64,000 nt of DNA, from the NCBI RefSeq assembly GCF_902859825.1, contig NZ_CADIKB010000003.1:186001-250000 (forward strand), read 5' to 3'. Every line of letters begins with the position of its first letter. The first letter of the stretch is position 1. The notes under the pieces were generated by a model. The model worked only from the letters and a program-made list of their open reading frames with translations, did no database searches and had not been told where the DNA came from. This document shows positions 26,386 through 35,210 of this stretch, one piece after another. Position numbers and translations under genes: made by a program. The DNA comes from Paraburkholderia phenoliruptrix. GTDB lineage: Bacteria; Pseudomonadota; Gammaproteobacteria; Burkholderiales; Burkholderiaceae.

Positions 26386-27477
26386 TTAGCCGTATGCCTG
26401 TGCGTCGGCGTCGCTACCGGATGCCGGCACGGCCGCGCGCATGCCCGCTCCTGCGAGCAGGTGCTCGTACACGCGCAGGTAATCGTCGGCCATACGGGTC
26501 GCCGTGAAGCGCGCTTCAAATGCGCGGCGGCATTGCGCGCGATCTATGTCGCCGATGCGCGCCACGGCCTGCACGGCCTCTTCCACGTTGTCGACGATAA
26601 AGCCGCTGACGCCGTGCTCCAGGACCTCGGGCACCGCGCCGCGTCCGAACGCAATGACCGGCGTGCCGCAGGCCATCGCCTCGATCATCACCATGCCGAA
26701 CGGTTCGGCCCATTCCACAGGAAGAAGCAGTGCCCGCGCGTGGCGCAGCAATTCCTTGCGCAGCGTTCCGCCGACTTCGCCGAGATAGTCGGTGAAATCG
26801 CGCGACCGCTCGAGCAGCGGTTCGATCTGTTGTGCGAAATATTCGCGTTCGCCGGGATGCAGCTTGCCCGCCATCTTCAACGGAAGCCCCGTGCGTCTTG
26901 CAATGTCCACCGCCAGGTCGGGCCGCTTGCCGGGCATCAGACGGCCGAGAAACAGCAAATAGTCGCCGGGTAGCGGCTGGAACTCGAATTCGTCGCGCGG
27001 CAGGCCGTGATGGACCGTCGCCAGCCAGTTCGCGGACGGCACCGGCTTGCGCTGATCGTCGGAGATCGAGACGAGCGGCGCGGCGGCGAATTCGCGAAAG
27101 AGCGGCCCATGATCCACCGGCAGTAACTGGCCGTGCAGCGTGGTGAGCGAATTGCACGGCAGCGACCGCGCGAGCGGAAAATGCAGCGGGTCGCCATGAA
27201 AATGCACGACGTCGAACTCATGTGCGAGATGCGCGACGCGCGCGAGCTGCCGTACATGATGCGTGAGCGTGTCCCACACGGCCGTGTCGCGCCATAGCCC
27301 CCGCTCGCAGATCGGCACGAGCCGCGCTGCGGTGCTGGAGTCGGCCGTGGCGAACAGGGTGACGTCGTGGCCGCGTCGAACGAGTTCTTCGGTCAGGTAG
27401 GAGACCACGCGCTCGGTCGCCCCATAGGCAAAGGGCGGAACGCTTTCGTACAGGGGTGCGACTTGAGCGATTCTCAC
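26386..27477 (-). CDS. GT4-type glycosyltransferase
   Basis: 363 residues with two Rossmann-like domains (GT-B fold). MRIAQVAPLYESVPPFAYGA with TERVVSYLTEELVRRGHDV is the N-terminal acceptor domain. EWAEPFGMVMIEAMACGTPV is the donor-binding EX7E block (Glu...Glu) of GT family 4, and LLFLGRLMPGKRPDLAVDIA is its usual linker. It transfers a sugar from an activated donor to an unknown acceptor. The start codon is GTG at 27477 with no strong ribosome site. It stands alone rather than in a polysaccharide cluster. Confidence 0.85.
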   Translation of the reverse strand: MRIAQVAPLYESVPPFAYGATERVVSYLTEELVRRGHDVTLFATADSSTAARLVPICERGLWRDTAVWDTLTHHVRQLARVAHLAHEFDVVHFHGDPLHFPLARSLPCNSLTTLHGQLLPVDHGPLFREFAAAPLVSISDDQRKPVPSANWLATVHHGLPRDEFEFQPLPGDYLLFLGRLMPGKRPDLAVDIARRTGLPLKMAGKLHPGEREYFAQQIEPLLERSRDFTDYLGEVGGTLRKELLRHARALLLPVEWAEPFGMVMIEAMACGTPVIAFGRGAVPEVLEHGVSGFIVDNVEEAVQAVARIGDIDRAQCRRAFEARFTATRMADDYLRVYEHLLAGAGMRAAVPASGSDADAQAYG

Positions 27478-27565
27478 AGGCTATCGTGTGTTGAGGTTGA
27501 ATGGCGGCCGCGTCCGCGAAGCAAGGCGGGCGCGGCCTTCGCGGCAGGCTTCAGGACGACAGGCT

Positions 27566-27739
27566 TCAGGACTTGTCCTTCTTCACTTCCGACAGGTCGC
27601 TTTCCTTCACTTCCGCTTGACGGACGGTGGTGCCGTCATCACCGGTTTCCGACACGTCGGTTTCGAATGTCCGTTCGCCGGATTCGCCACCGGCTTCGTT
27701 TTGCGTCGACTCGTCGGGACCTTTGGGTTTCGTAGTCAT
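27566..27739 (-). CDS. Small acidic hydrophilic protein
   Basis: 57 residues, rich in Glu, Asp, Thr, Ser and Lys (TTKPKGPDESTQNEAGG at the start, ESDLSEVKKDKS at the end) and with no hydrophobic core. It is probably disordered. GGGAG before the ATG supports translation. No family recognised; similar small hydrophilic proteins accompany stress genes in this region. Confidence 0.55.
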   Translation of the reverse strand: MTTKPKGPDESTQNEAGGESGERTFETDVSETGDDGTTVRQAEVKESDLSEVKKDKS

Positions 27740-27937
27740 TGCGTTCTCCCTCTGTTTGGTTGGAAGGCAAAGGCAACCAGCAAGGGGCGGTCCCGCAGCC
27801 GTGCCCGCGTTCGAGCGGGGCAGATAAAAAAAACTCACTGCTCTGACGCGCCGCGGCATGCGGGTTGCTGCGCCGTGGGCGTCGCAACGAACATTGCGCC
27901 ACTTTGCTACCCCGTTCGAACCTCAGTGAGGAAACGC

Positions 27938-28480
27938 ATGAAGAAGATGACAGTCATTGCACTAGCGTGCGGTTGTTTCAGCCTCGTTCCGGTCGCTGCG
28001 AACGCGCAGACGGAAGCCGCCTCGACCACTGCCGCCAACCCGCTCCCGCAGGTGGACAAAGATTTCGTGCAGGCGGCCTCGATGTCTTCGTCGACGGAAA
28101 TCGACGCTTCCAAACTGGCGACCAAAAACTCAAGCGACAAGGACGTGAAGTCGTTCGCGCATCACATGATGATCGATCACACGAAGCTGACGCTCGAACT
28201 GAAGATGGCCGCGCCGCATGGCGTGGAAGTGCCGAAGGACAATTCGGATACGAGCGTGCTCGACGCGCTCAAGCCGTTGAAGGGCAAGCAATTCGATCAG
28301 GCCTATATCCAGAAGGTCGCCCTCGAGGGGCACAAGAAGACGATTGCCGCCTTCGAGAAGGAAATCGCCGACGGGCAGAACGCGAAACTCAAGGAAGCCG
28401 CGCAGAAGGGGCTGCCTACCATCAAGGAGCACTATCAGCGCGCGCAGCAACTCGCGTCGAAGAAGGGCGTGTCGGAATAG
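27938..28480 (+). CDS. DUF4142 exported ferritin-like protein
   Basis: 180 residues with a clear signal peptide (MKKMTVIALACGCFSLVPVA, cleavage near ANA-Q). The mature part is helical: DKDFVQAASMSSSTEIDASK, DVKSFAHHMMIDHTKLTLEL and the C-terminal KEAAQKGLPTIKEHYQRAQQ. This is the DUF4142 pattern, a ferritin-like fold in the periplasm with no settled function. GAGG precedes ATG 27938; the frame is open further upstream without family sequence. Confidence 0.87.
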   Translation: MKKMTVIALACGCFSLVPVAANAQTEAASTTAANPLPQVDKDFVQAASMSSSTEIDASKLATKNSSDKDVKSFAHHMMIDHTKLTLELKMAAPHGVEVPKDNSDTSVLDALKPLKGKQFDQAYIQKVALEGHKKTIAAFEKEIADGQNAKLKEAAQKGLPTIKEHYQRAQQLASKKGVSE

Positions 28481-28550
28481 TCACAGGCAACGGCTGCACT
28501 CGCGCGACGGCTTGATGCGGCGGCGCCCGGGCGTGTCCGACGCCGCGGTG

Positions 28551-28588
28551 CGCAGCACGCCGTGTGGCACGTGGCGTGCTGCGTTTTT
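28551..28588 (+). terminator. Rho-independent terminator
   Basis: CGCAGCACGC (28551-28560) pairs perfectly with GCGTGCTGCG (28574-28583) across a 13-base loop and is followed by five T. It ends the DUF4142 transcript 70 bases after its stop. Confidence 0.8.
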
Positions 28589-28650
28589 AATAGCAGCCGT
28601 GGCTTGCCGCGGTTGCGTCCCGATTAACGCGTCGACTGAAGGAGAGGATC

Positions 28651-28803
28651 ATGCCGCTGAAAAGAGGAACGTCCAGAGAAACCGTGTCGCGCAACATCAA
28701 GACCGAAACGAAACATGGCAAGCCGCATAAACAGGCGGTCGCCATCGCGCTGAATCAGGCCCGCAAATCCGGCGCAAAGATTCCGAAAAAGAGTGACAAG
28801 TAG
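28651..28803 (+). CDS. Small basic protein, DUF6496-like
   Basis: 50 residues: MPLKRGTSRETVSRNIKTET, then KHGKPHKQAVAIALNQARKS and GAKIPKKSDK. The KRGxSxxxxxxNI...E...GKPxxQAxAIAL pattern is that of widespread short proteins found also in phages and usually annotated as DUF6496; function unknown. A strong ribosome site (GGAGAGGATC) precedes the ATG. Confidence 0.75.
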   Translation: MPLKRGTSRETVSRNIKTETKHGKPHKQAVAIALNQARKSGAKIPKKSDK

Positions 28804-28854
28804 CGCACGAACCACGCTCTATTGACATCACAACGCCGGACCGGAGGCTGCAGC

Positions 28855-29283
28855 ATGAGCACTGAAGGCGCACAACACGATCAGGTTGGAAAAATCGAGC
28901 AGACAGGCGGATGCGCCTGCGGCGCCGTGCGGTTTCGCGTGAGCGCCATGCCGCGGCGCGTATCGCTGTGTCATTGCATGACGTGCCGGCGTGTACATGG
29001 CAGCGCATTCGGCGCTTACGCGATGTTTGCGCGCGACGCTGTCGAGTTCTCCGGTCTGATCCATGTATGGCAAAGCTCGCCTGAAGGACGGAGGTATTTC
29101 TGTCCGGCGTGCGGATCGGTGGCCTTCATGGCATATGTGGGAAGCGATGAACTCGACGTCCCGCTCGGCGCTTTCGATAACGTCGGCGTATATGAGCCGA
29201 GTTACGAACTGTGGTGTTGCCACAGGGAGCCGTGGTTGCCGAAAGGCGTACGTACGGAATATGCGGAAGACAGTCCCCGATAG
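28855..29283 (+). CDS. GFA (CENP-V/glutathione-dependent formaldehyde-activating) family protein
   Basis: 142 residues with the zinc-binding Cys pattern of the GFA fold: TGGCACGAVRFRV (two Cys), SLCHCMTCRRVHGSAFGAYA (three Cys) and YFCPACGSVAFM (two Cys). The founding enzyme condenses glutathione with formaldehyde, but most family members have no proven activity. The start at 28855 follows GGAGG. It lies 51 bases after the small basic protein gene and may share its transcript. Confidence 0.85.
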   Translation: MSTEGAQHDQVGKIEQTGGCACGAVRFRVSAMPRRVSLCHCMTCRRVHGSAFGAYAMFARDAVEFSGLIHVWQSSPEGRRYFCPACGSVAFMAYVGSDELDVPLGAFDNVGVYEPSYELWCCHREPWLPKGVRTEYAEDSPR

Positions 29284-29341
29284 TCGCGCCATGCGGCAGG
29301 GGACGCGCCGCAACAGGTACTTTTGATCAAAAGGAGTCGAA

Positions 29342-29467
29342 ATGAGCGATCCGAAGCAATCCAATGCACAACCTGGCAATCCGAAGAATGCCGGCAAGCA
29401 GAACGGCCAGCAACAGCAGAACCAGCAGAAGACGCCGCAGCACCAGGGCGGACAACGTCAGCCCTGA
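29342..29467 (+). CDS. Tiny Gln/Asn-rich hydrophilic protein
   Basis: 41 residues: MSDPKQSNAQPGNPKNAGKQ, then NGQQQQNQQKTPQHQGGQRQ and P. About a third is Gln. The ATG is preceded by an ideal AAGGAG site nine bases away, and the frame stays open to a TGA at 29467, so it is very likely translated although below usual gene-calling length. No function can be named; composition implies a disordered peptide. Confidence 0.6.
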   Translation: MSDPKQSNAQPGNPKNAGKQNGQQQQNQQKTPQHQGGQRQP

Positions 29468-29635
29468 CTTTTTGTTGCAAGCGGTAGCGGCGTCGCATTG
29501 CGGACGCTGATGTCCCGGCTGACGGGAAAGAGCGCGGCGCGCATTCGATGTGCGCCGCGCCCGCGTATGCGCGAGCGCCACGCTCCTTTTTTCAAGGCCC
29601 CTAACCAGTCGACGATAGCAATTGCAGGCATCGAG

Positions 29636-29929
29636 ATGGTGAGAAGGAAGCTGCACTTTCACAATAGTTCGCTGCGGGCCCTCGCATCGCCGGACGGTAT
29701 CGCCACCAGCGCAAGCGACTACAGGATCTACCCGACGTATCGCCGCACCGCGACCGGCACGTTTACCGGGGACCTGAAGGTCGTGCGGACGACGGACGAC
29801 CGCCTGATCTTCCCCTATGACGGTGCGCCGATGATCGGTCCGTTCGACACCGCGCTCGAAGCGCGCGAGGCGGCGGCGCGTAAGGGCGCTGAAGTGGTCG
29901 CCGCGGATTTGCTGAACCCGGAACCGTGA
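29636..29929 (+). CDS. Unknown small protein
   Basis: 97 residues with a compact folded look: SDYRIYPTYRRTATGTFTGD, LKVVRTTDDRLIFPYDGAPM and a helical end FDTALEAREAAARKGAEVV. No family recognised with certainty. The start at 29636 (ATG followed by GTG) has only a weak site. It precedes the ParB-like gene by 60 bases on the same strand. Confidence 0.55.
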   Translation: MVRRKLHFHNSSLRALASPDGIATSASDYRIYPTYRRTATGTFTGDLKVVRTTDDRLIFPYDGAPMIGPFDTALEAREAAARKGAEVVAADLLNPEP

Positions 29930-29989
29930 GGTGCGCAAAGCGCGCACCACGCCCCGCACGAATAACAGGCTGCAGGCAGGGAGACAACG

Positions 29990-30625
29990 ATGAAGACGCT
30001 GGAAATCGAGCGTATACGGCCAACTCAGGTGACGCACGGCATGCGCGAGGTGCGTGAGAAGACGCGCTTCTATCAATCGCTGAGCGGTCACGATCTGAAG
30101 ATGGCGATCGCCGAAAAGCCGGTTCCGATCGTTCTCGGGCCGGGCGGCGAAGCGTTTGCGACCGATCATCACCACGTGGCCGCGGCGCTGTGGCACGCGG
30201 ATATCAAGTTGGTACCGGTCGTGCTGGTGAAAGACTTGTCCACCTGCTCGCCGGCCGAATTCTGGCTCGCGCTCGAGGACAATCGCTGGGCGTATCCGTA
30301 CGATGAGCGCGCCCAGCGAGTGCCCTTCGCGGAGATGCCATTGCATGTATGGGAACTGGTCGACGACGAGTTCCGCAGTCTGGCCGCGTCGGTGCGCGAG
30401 GCCGGCGGTTATAGGAAAACGAGTGTGCCGTTGGCGGAATTCCGTTGGGCGGATCTGTTCCGCAAGCTGCTGCCGCGTCCGGCAAACGACGAGGAGTACG
30501 AAGCACTAGTGAAGCGAGCGCTGGACCTGGCGAAGAGCGAGGCAGCGCTCGGGCTGCCGGGTTATGAGGGGCCGGACAGCGGCCCGGACAACGGGCCGGA
30601 CGGTAACGTCCCCGACGGCAGCTAG
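29990..30625 (+). CDS. ParBc_2-type ParB-like protein
   Basis: 211 residues. The segment LEIERIRPTQVTHGMREVRE at the start, then PVPIVLGPGGEAFATDHHHV (the ParB-type D-x-H-H nucleotide-binding region) and LVPVVLVKDLS, matches the putative ParB-like nuclease family ParBc_2. These are not chromosome-partition ParB proteins: there is no HTH domain. The C-terminus is Gly/Asp/Pro-rich and probably disordered. Enzymatic role unknown. GGGAG precedes the ATG. Confidence 0.78.
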   Translation: MKTLEIERIRPTQVTHGMREVREKTRFYQSLSGHDLKMAIAEKPVPIVLGPGGEAFATDHHHVAAALWHADIKLVPVVLVKDLSTCSPAEFWLALEDNRWAYPYDERAQRVPFAEMPLHVWELVDDEFRSLAASVREAGGYRKTSVPLAEFRWADLFRKLLPRPANDEEYEALVKRALDLAKSEAALGLPGYEGPDSGPDNGPDGNVPDGS

Positions 30626-30660
30626 CTCGCTCGCGGCGCCGATCCTGCGGGACACCTTGG

Positions 30661-31200
30661 TCAGGCGCGCTCGCTTTCCTCGTTGCCGCTCTTCACCTTG
30701 TCCGCGGCGGTTTTTTCTACGCACGCGTCGACGTCCACGCTCTCCCTGCCGTGCGCGCCCGCGCGGCTGGCAAGCCGCAGATAGGCGGCCGCGAGGCGCC
30801 GTAGATCGTCCTCGGAGGCGTCTTCAATACCGATCAGTTGATTGTTCGCCGCGCGATGCGACGCGAGCAATTCGTTCAGCTTGAGATGCATCGCGACGCT
30901 GTCCTTGTTCTGACTTTGCTGGATCAGAAACACCATCAGAAACGTGATGATCGTGGTGCCGGTATTAATGACCAGTTGTCACGCGTCGGAGTAGTGAAAG
31001 AGCGGGCCGGTGATGCCCCATACGATCACGATGATGATCGCAAGGCCGAAGGCGATCGGCGATCCGGCAATTCGCGTGACGGAGCTTGCGAACGTGTCGA
31101 AGGCGCGCGTGACGGGATTGCTTGCCGCATAGGCGGGGCTGGAGGTCGGCGGAACGGTCTCCATGCTGTCCGAGCTGGAGCGCACCTTTGCTGGTTCCAT
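30661..31200 (-). pseudogene. Low-affinity iron permease family gene interrupted by a UGA codon
   Basis: The reading frame is 179 codons plus a terminal stop but has an in-frame TGA at codon 74 (plus-strand bases 30979-30981). Before it: VTRIAGSPIAFGLAIIIVIV and WGITGPLFHYSDA. After it, without frame change: QLVINTGTTIITFLMVFLIQ then QSQNKDSVAMHLKLNELLAS. In this iron-permease family the position is Trp (SDAWQLVINTGTT), so a single TGG to TGA change explains it. A ribosome site (GGGAGAAGT) precedes ATG 31200. It is either a recent nonsense mutation or a sequencing error; the rest is undamaged. Confidence 0.85.
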
Positions 31201-31289
31201 TTTTACTTCTCCCGGAGTGGTTCTGCTTTGCTGATAGCACGCCTCGTGCCGACCGCGGGAGCCGTTGCCGGTAATCTTGACGAGGAGGG

Positions 31290-31505
31290 TCAGCAGCAGG
31301 AGCACCCGCCCCGGTGCCGCATGCCATAGCTGCCGGTTTCCTCGCTTGCTTGCGCCGAACCGCCGCCCAGCGACGGTGCGCCGATCACCACGCGTGCGGC
31401 GGCATTTCCGCATTGCGGGCAGGGCGCGGGCTCGTCGCGCTCGGCAATGCGGCGGACTGTTTCAAAGTTGCCGCACTCGGCGCACGCGTAGTCGTAAACT
31501 GGCAT
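31290..31505 (-). CDS. FmdB-type zinc-ribbon protein
   Basis: 71 residues: MPVYDYACAECGNFETVRRI, then a second CPQCG. The two CxxC pairs form the FmdB/CxxC_CxxC_SSSS zinc ribbon, a putative regulatory module first seen in formamidase operons. The C-terminus is Gly/Ser-rich and ends in a Cys cluster (GGCSCC). It sits between the permease pseudogene and a kinase gene, all on the minus strand. Confidence 0.85.
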   Translation of the reverse strand: MPVYDYACAECGNFETVRRIAERDEPAPCPQCGNAAARVVIGAPSLGGGSAQASEETGSYGMRHRGGCSCC

Positions 31506-31563
31506 GGGTGTCGATCGGTGAGAAGAATGATGAAGGGCCGTTAGCCGTCGTGAGAGCCTTAGT

Positions 31564-33729
31564 TTAGTCGACGTCGGTCTGCGGTTGCTCCAGCTTCGCA
31601 CGCACGCGCTCCGCGAGTACTTCCGGAGAGAACGGCTTTCTGATCACGTCCATGTCGACGAGCGCGTCCCCCGGCGCGTAGCCGGTGACGAGAATGACGG
31701 GCATCCACGCATAACGCTGCCTCACGGACTCCGCGATCTGGCGTCCGTTGAGCGCGCCGGGCAGGGCCACGTCGCTGATCAGCAGATCGAAACGGGCGCC
31801 CGCATGCAGGAGCCGCAGCGCCGCGGCGCCGCTGTCCGCTTCGAGCACGCGGTAGCCCTGTTCCCGCAATTGTTCGGCTGTGACTTCGCGGACAATCTCT
31901 TCGTCCTCGACCAGCATGATGGTTTTCGCCGGGTCTTGGTGCTCCTCTTCCGCATCTTCCCGTTGCACGGAGGCCGGCATGCACAGGCGCACGGTGGTCC
32001 CTTTGCCGAGCGCCGTTTCAATCTGCACGATGCCGCCGGACTGCCTCACAAAACCGTAAATCTGACTCAGGCCGAGGCCGACGCCCTGGCCCGACGGCTT
32101 CGTCGTAAAGAACGGTTCGAACGCGTGCTCCATGATTTTCGGCGACATGCCCATGCCGGTGTCGGACACCGCGATGCAGCAGTAGCGGCCGGGTTGTGCG
32201 TCTTCGAAGTCGGCGACCTCGGCTTCGCTCAGGATCACCTCGCTTGTGCTGATGGTGAGCCAGCCGCCGTCCGGCATCGCATCGCGAGCGTTGACGCACA
32301 GATTGACGAGCGCGCTTTCCAGCTGGGTCGGGTCGCATTGCACGAGCCAGGTGCCGTCGCCGAGTTTGAGTTCGACGTTGATGCCGGCACCGACCACGCG
32401 CCGAATCATGTCTTCCATGTCGTGCGCGATGGCATCGAGGCTGACGAGCCGCGGCTCGAGCGTCTGCTGACGGCCGAACGCAAGCAGACGGTGCGTGAGC
32501 GTCGCCGCGCGCACCGCGCCTTTTTCGGCGCGCTCCACGAGAGTGACGACGTCGGTAGGGCGGCCCTGTTGCATGCGCACGCGAATCAGGCTCAGGCAAC
32601 TCATGATCGCCTGCAGCATGTTGTTGAAATCGTGCGCGATGCCGCCGGTCAGCTGGCCGATCGCCTTCAGTTTTTCGCTGTGACGCAGGCGCTCTTCCGC
32701 GCGCGAGCGTTCGCGCGTTTCCTCATGAAGCGTGTCCAATGCCCGCTGCAATTCGGCCGTGCGCTCGGAGACGCGCCGCTCAAGTTCCTCGCCGCTGCGT
32801 TCGAGCGCTTCGCGTATGCGAGCCTGGTCCTCGATATCCGTCGATGTGCCGAGCCACGTCACCGTGCGTCCTTCGGGGCGCACCGGTCTCGCGCGAGTCT
32901 GGAACCAGCGGTAAGCGCCGTCCGCGCGGCGGATGCGGTGCGCGACCGCATATTCGCCCTTCACCTCACACGTGCTCCATGCGATCATCGTCGCGTCGCG
33001 GTCGTCGGGATGAATCGCGTCGAGCCATCCGAGCCCCCGGCTGATCTTCTCCGGCAGGCCGCTGTATTCGATCCATTGCGGACTGTCCCAGGTGCGCTCA
33101 CCGGTGCTCGTGCAGGTGAACACCAGTTGCGGAATCTGCGTGGCCAGCATGCGGTAGCGTTCTTCGCTTTCGCGCAGCCACGTCGCGTGCTTGTGGGTTT
33201 CTGCGGCGATTCTGAGCCGTTCGACGGCCGCGGCGAGCAGGTTCGCATAGGAGCGCAGAAATTCGGTGTCGGCGTCGTCGAAGTTGCGCGGATGGCGGCT
33301 GTCCACCTGCAGCACGCCATACGCGGGCCGGTCCTTGCCCCCGAGAATCACCACGTTGATGAGCGCCTTCACCCCCGCATCGACGATGAACTGCGAATAG
33401 CGAAAGCGCGTTTCATTCTCGATGTCGGGCGAGATGGCGGGCTTGCCGGTTTGCAGCGCATAACCTTCGGACGAGCCGCGCTCGGCGCGCGCCTTCGCCA
33501 CGCCCACGACGCCAGGCGGCCAGCCGACGCCCGCGCGCACGACCAGTGTGATACGGTCCTTCTGCAATTCCATCACCTTCGCCATGTCCGTTTGCAACGC
33601 TTCGGCCACAAGACGACACGCTTCGGTGAGGATTTCGTCGAGGTCGTCAGAGCGCAGCGCGAGCTCGCCGAATCGCGCGAGAATCGCCTGCTGGTTCACC
33701 AGAATTGCTTCGCGGTCCGCAGTACTCAC
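31564..33729 (-). CDS. Hybrid sensor histidine kinase, GAF-PAS-HisKA-HATPase-REC
   Basis: 721 residues, cytoplasmic. A GAF domain covers about residues 10-170 (LVVRAGVGWPPGVVGVAKAR, GKDRPAYGVLQVDSR). A PAS domain covers 185-310 (SEERYRMLATQIPQLVFTCT, ending WLGTSTDIEDQ). A coiled coil (about 315-350) leads to HisKA with His366 (GGIAHDFNN), then a HATPase domain (VNLCVNARDAM, DTGMGMSPK, GQGVGLGLSQIYGF). The C-terminal receiver has Asp653 (LLISDVALPG). GAF plus PAS suggests sensing of a small ligand or redox state. The start codon is GTG with AAGGA seven bases upstream. No response regulator lies next to it. Confidence 0.9.
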   Translation of the reverse strand: MSTADREAILVNQQAILARFGELALRSDDLDEILTEACRLVAEALQTDMAKVMELQKDRITLVVRAGVGWPPGVVGVAKARAERGSSEGYALQTGKPAISPDIENETRFRYSQFIVDAGVKALINVVILGGKDRPAYGVLQVDSRHPRNFDDADTEFLRSYANLLAAAVERLRIAAETHKHATWLRESEERYRMLATQIPQLVFTCTSTGERTWDSPQWIEYSGLPEKISRGLGWLDAIHPDDRDATMIAWSTCEVKGEYAVAHRIRRADGAYRWFQTRARPVRPEGRTVTWLGTSTDIEDQARIREALERSGEELERRVSERTAELQRALDTLHEETRERSRAEERLRHSEKLKAIGQLTGGIAHDFNNMLQAIMSCLSLIRVRMQQGRPTDVVTLVERAEKGAVRAATLTHRLLAFGRQQTLEPRLVSLDAIAHDMEDMIRRVVGAGINVELKLGDGTWLVQCDPTQLESALVNLCVNARDAMPDGGWLTISTSEVILSEAEVADFEDAQPGRYCCIAVSDTGMGMSPKIMEHAFEPFFTTKPSGQGVGLGLSQIYGFVRQSGGIVQIETALGKGTTVRLCMPASVQREDAEEEHQDPAKTIMLVEDEEIVREVTAEQLREQGYRVLEADSGAAALRLLHAGARFDLLISDVALPGALNGRQIAESVRQRYAWMPVILVTGYAPGDALVDMDVIRKPFSPEVLAERVRAKLEQPQTDVD

Positions 33730-33933
33730 GGCAAGTTCCTTTGCTTGCTGACGGAGACGAAAGTGGGCCGCCCTGAGTGCGGCGGCCCGCTTCCGTACTA
33801 CGAGCCAGATTCATTCCCGCTACCGCCATCTAACGTTTCGCACGGACGCAGCAGATGCGAGGCGCGCATGCCCGCGAGGAACGCGCCATGCTGCACGTCT
33901 GCCACCTGATTAGCGAACCCCAAGGAGATGCAT

Positions 33934-34152
33934 ATGGCGTCCAATTCGAATTCGAACGGCGGCCCGATTCGCAAATTCATCGATGTCCAGAAAGCGCTCA
34001 AGGGCGCCTCGTATCCCGCCGACAAGGCGAGTCTGCTGGACACGGCGAAGGGCAACGGCGCCGACGACGAGGTGCTCGACGCGCTCGAACGCTTGCCGGA
34101 GCAGGAGTACGGCAGTCCCGCGGAAGTCTCGAAAGGCGTGGGCAACGAGTAA
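33934..34152 (+). CDS. DUF2795 family small protein
   Basis: 72 residues: GGPIRKFIDVQKALKGASYP, then ADKASLLDTAKGNGADDEVL and DALERLPEQEYGSPAEVSKG. The pattern (short helix, YPADK..L...A...GA...V...L..LP...Y..P.EV..AV) is the DUF2795 family of unknown function. An AAGGAG at 33922-33927 is correctly spaced for ATG 33934 but not for the ATG at 33928. Confidence 0.82.
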   Translation: MASNSNSNGGPIRKFIDVQKALKGASYPADKASLLDTAKGNGADDEVLDALERLPEQEYGSPAEVSKGVGNE

Positions 34153-34303
34153 TGTGGCGCGGACCGGCGCCTGCCACGATGTGCGAGGCGCCGCCTCCGC
34201 TGTCAAATCTGCAAGCGACGGAAGTAACTACAAGTTGAAGTAAACCGCGGCAATGGCGCGTGCAACAGACGCCGTGGCCACGCGTTGCGCAGACGTGCGC
34301 CCG

Positions 34304-34732
34304 TCACGTCTGCGAAAGTTCGGCGAGCATGACCGAGAGTGTGCCGGCTTCGTTCTGCACACCGGCGTCGAGATTGATCGCGCCAGGCATTTCCGTTTCG
34401 ATTGCCCGCAGCAGGCGCGGAGTGAACGACGCGCCGAAGCTCGCAATCATCGCTTCGCGCTTGCTGTCGTCGGCTTGCGCAAGCTGGCGCAATTCGTCGA
34501 GCGGCACGCCGACGAACAGATTGAGTGGATAGGGCGGGGTGTCGGCATCGCGGGGCTCCGCGCGACCAGCGTCGGAGGCCGGTGCGCGAATGCGCAAGCC
34601 CGGCTGCAGATGCGCCTCGAATTCAGCCGTCACTTCGTAGTGGGGTGCGAAGTTGAGCGACGTCTTCGCTTCGCTCTCGAGAAAGGGTGCCACGCCGTCG
34701 AGGCGCGCGAGTTCTTCGTCGCTGAGCAGCAT
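34304..34732 (-). CDS. Unknown protein (142 aa)
   Basis: 142 residues with no signal or membrane segment. MLLSDEELARLDGVAPFLES and PLNLFVGVPLDELRQLAQAD are the clearest helical parts. No family recognised. ATG 34732 has AGGAGG ten bases upstream. The frame extends a further 33 codons upstream, but that stretch looks like non-coding shadow. Monocistronic. Confidence 0.55.
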   Translation of the reverse strand: MLLSDEELARLDGVAPFLESEAKTSLNFAPHYEVTAEFEAHLQPGLRIRAPASDAGRAEPRDADTPPYPLNLFVGVPLDELRQLAQADDSKREAMIASFGASFTPRLLRAIETEMPGAINLDAGVQNEAGTLSVMLAELSQT

Positions 34733-34900
34733 GATCGGTTTTCCTCCTGCGTGTCGAACCAAGACCAGATTAGCTTCGAAGCAAGCCGCTTGCCGGGTCG
34801 TGCGCGATGCTGCGCGCCCACGCGCGGGCACAGCCGATGCTGCGGATATCGACTAACAGAGGCCGCGCCTCGGGCGACGGCGAACTAAACGGGTGCTACG

Positions 34901-35161
34901 ATGCATTGGAATGTGAAAAGCGCGTTGCTGGCTGTCTGGATCGCCGCGCTGGCCGTGGGCGGCTCGGGCTGCAAGAAAGTGGACGACACCAGTAAGGACA
35001 CCCTGAGTTCCGGGAGCAGCGGCGTGATGAGCAATTCCGCCGGCGCAAAAGGAACTAGCGGTGAGAGCGACGCCGCGAAGCGCGCGAGCGATGCCGCAGC
35101 GGCGTCCGGCCAGTCGGGCAGCGCGGCGCCGGCAGCTTCGGCTGCTTCGTCGAGTCAGTAA
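34901..35161 (+). CDS. Small putative lipoprotein, Ala/Ser-rich
   Basis: 86 residues. The hydrophobic N-terminus SALLAVWIAALAVGGSGCKK ends in a Cys that could be lipidated, though the residues before it (GGSG) fit the lipobox only loosely. The mature part is low-complexity Ser/Ala/Gly/Lys without a fold. No family recognised. The ribosome site is weak. Confidence 0.55.
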   Translation: MHWNVKSALLAVWIAALAVGGSGCKKVDDTSKDTLSSGSSGVMSNSAGAKGTSGESDAAKRASDAAAASGQSGSAAPAASAASSSQ

Positions 35162-35210
35162 CGCGTTGAAGCACGGCGAGTTCACGATCAACCCATCAAT
35201 TCCGATCTGC

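Noticed and set aside
29990..30625. ParB chromosome-partition protein
   Set aside because: The protein lacks the HTH and dimer domains of true ParB and has no parA neighbour; it fits the ParBc_2 putative nuclease group instead.
31585..33909. 774-codon plus-strand frame opposite the second kinase
   Set aside because: Shadow frame; composition rich in Arg, His and Ala without domains.
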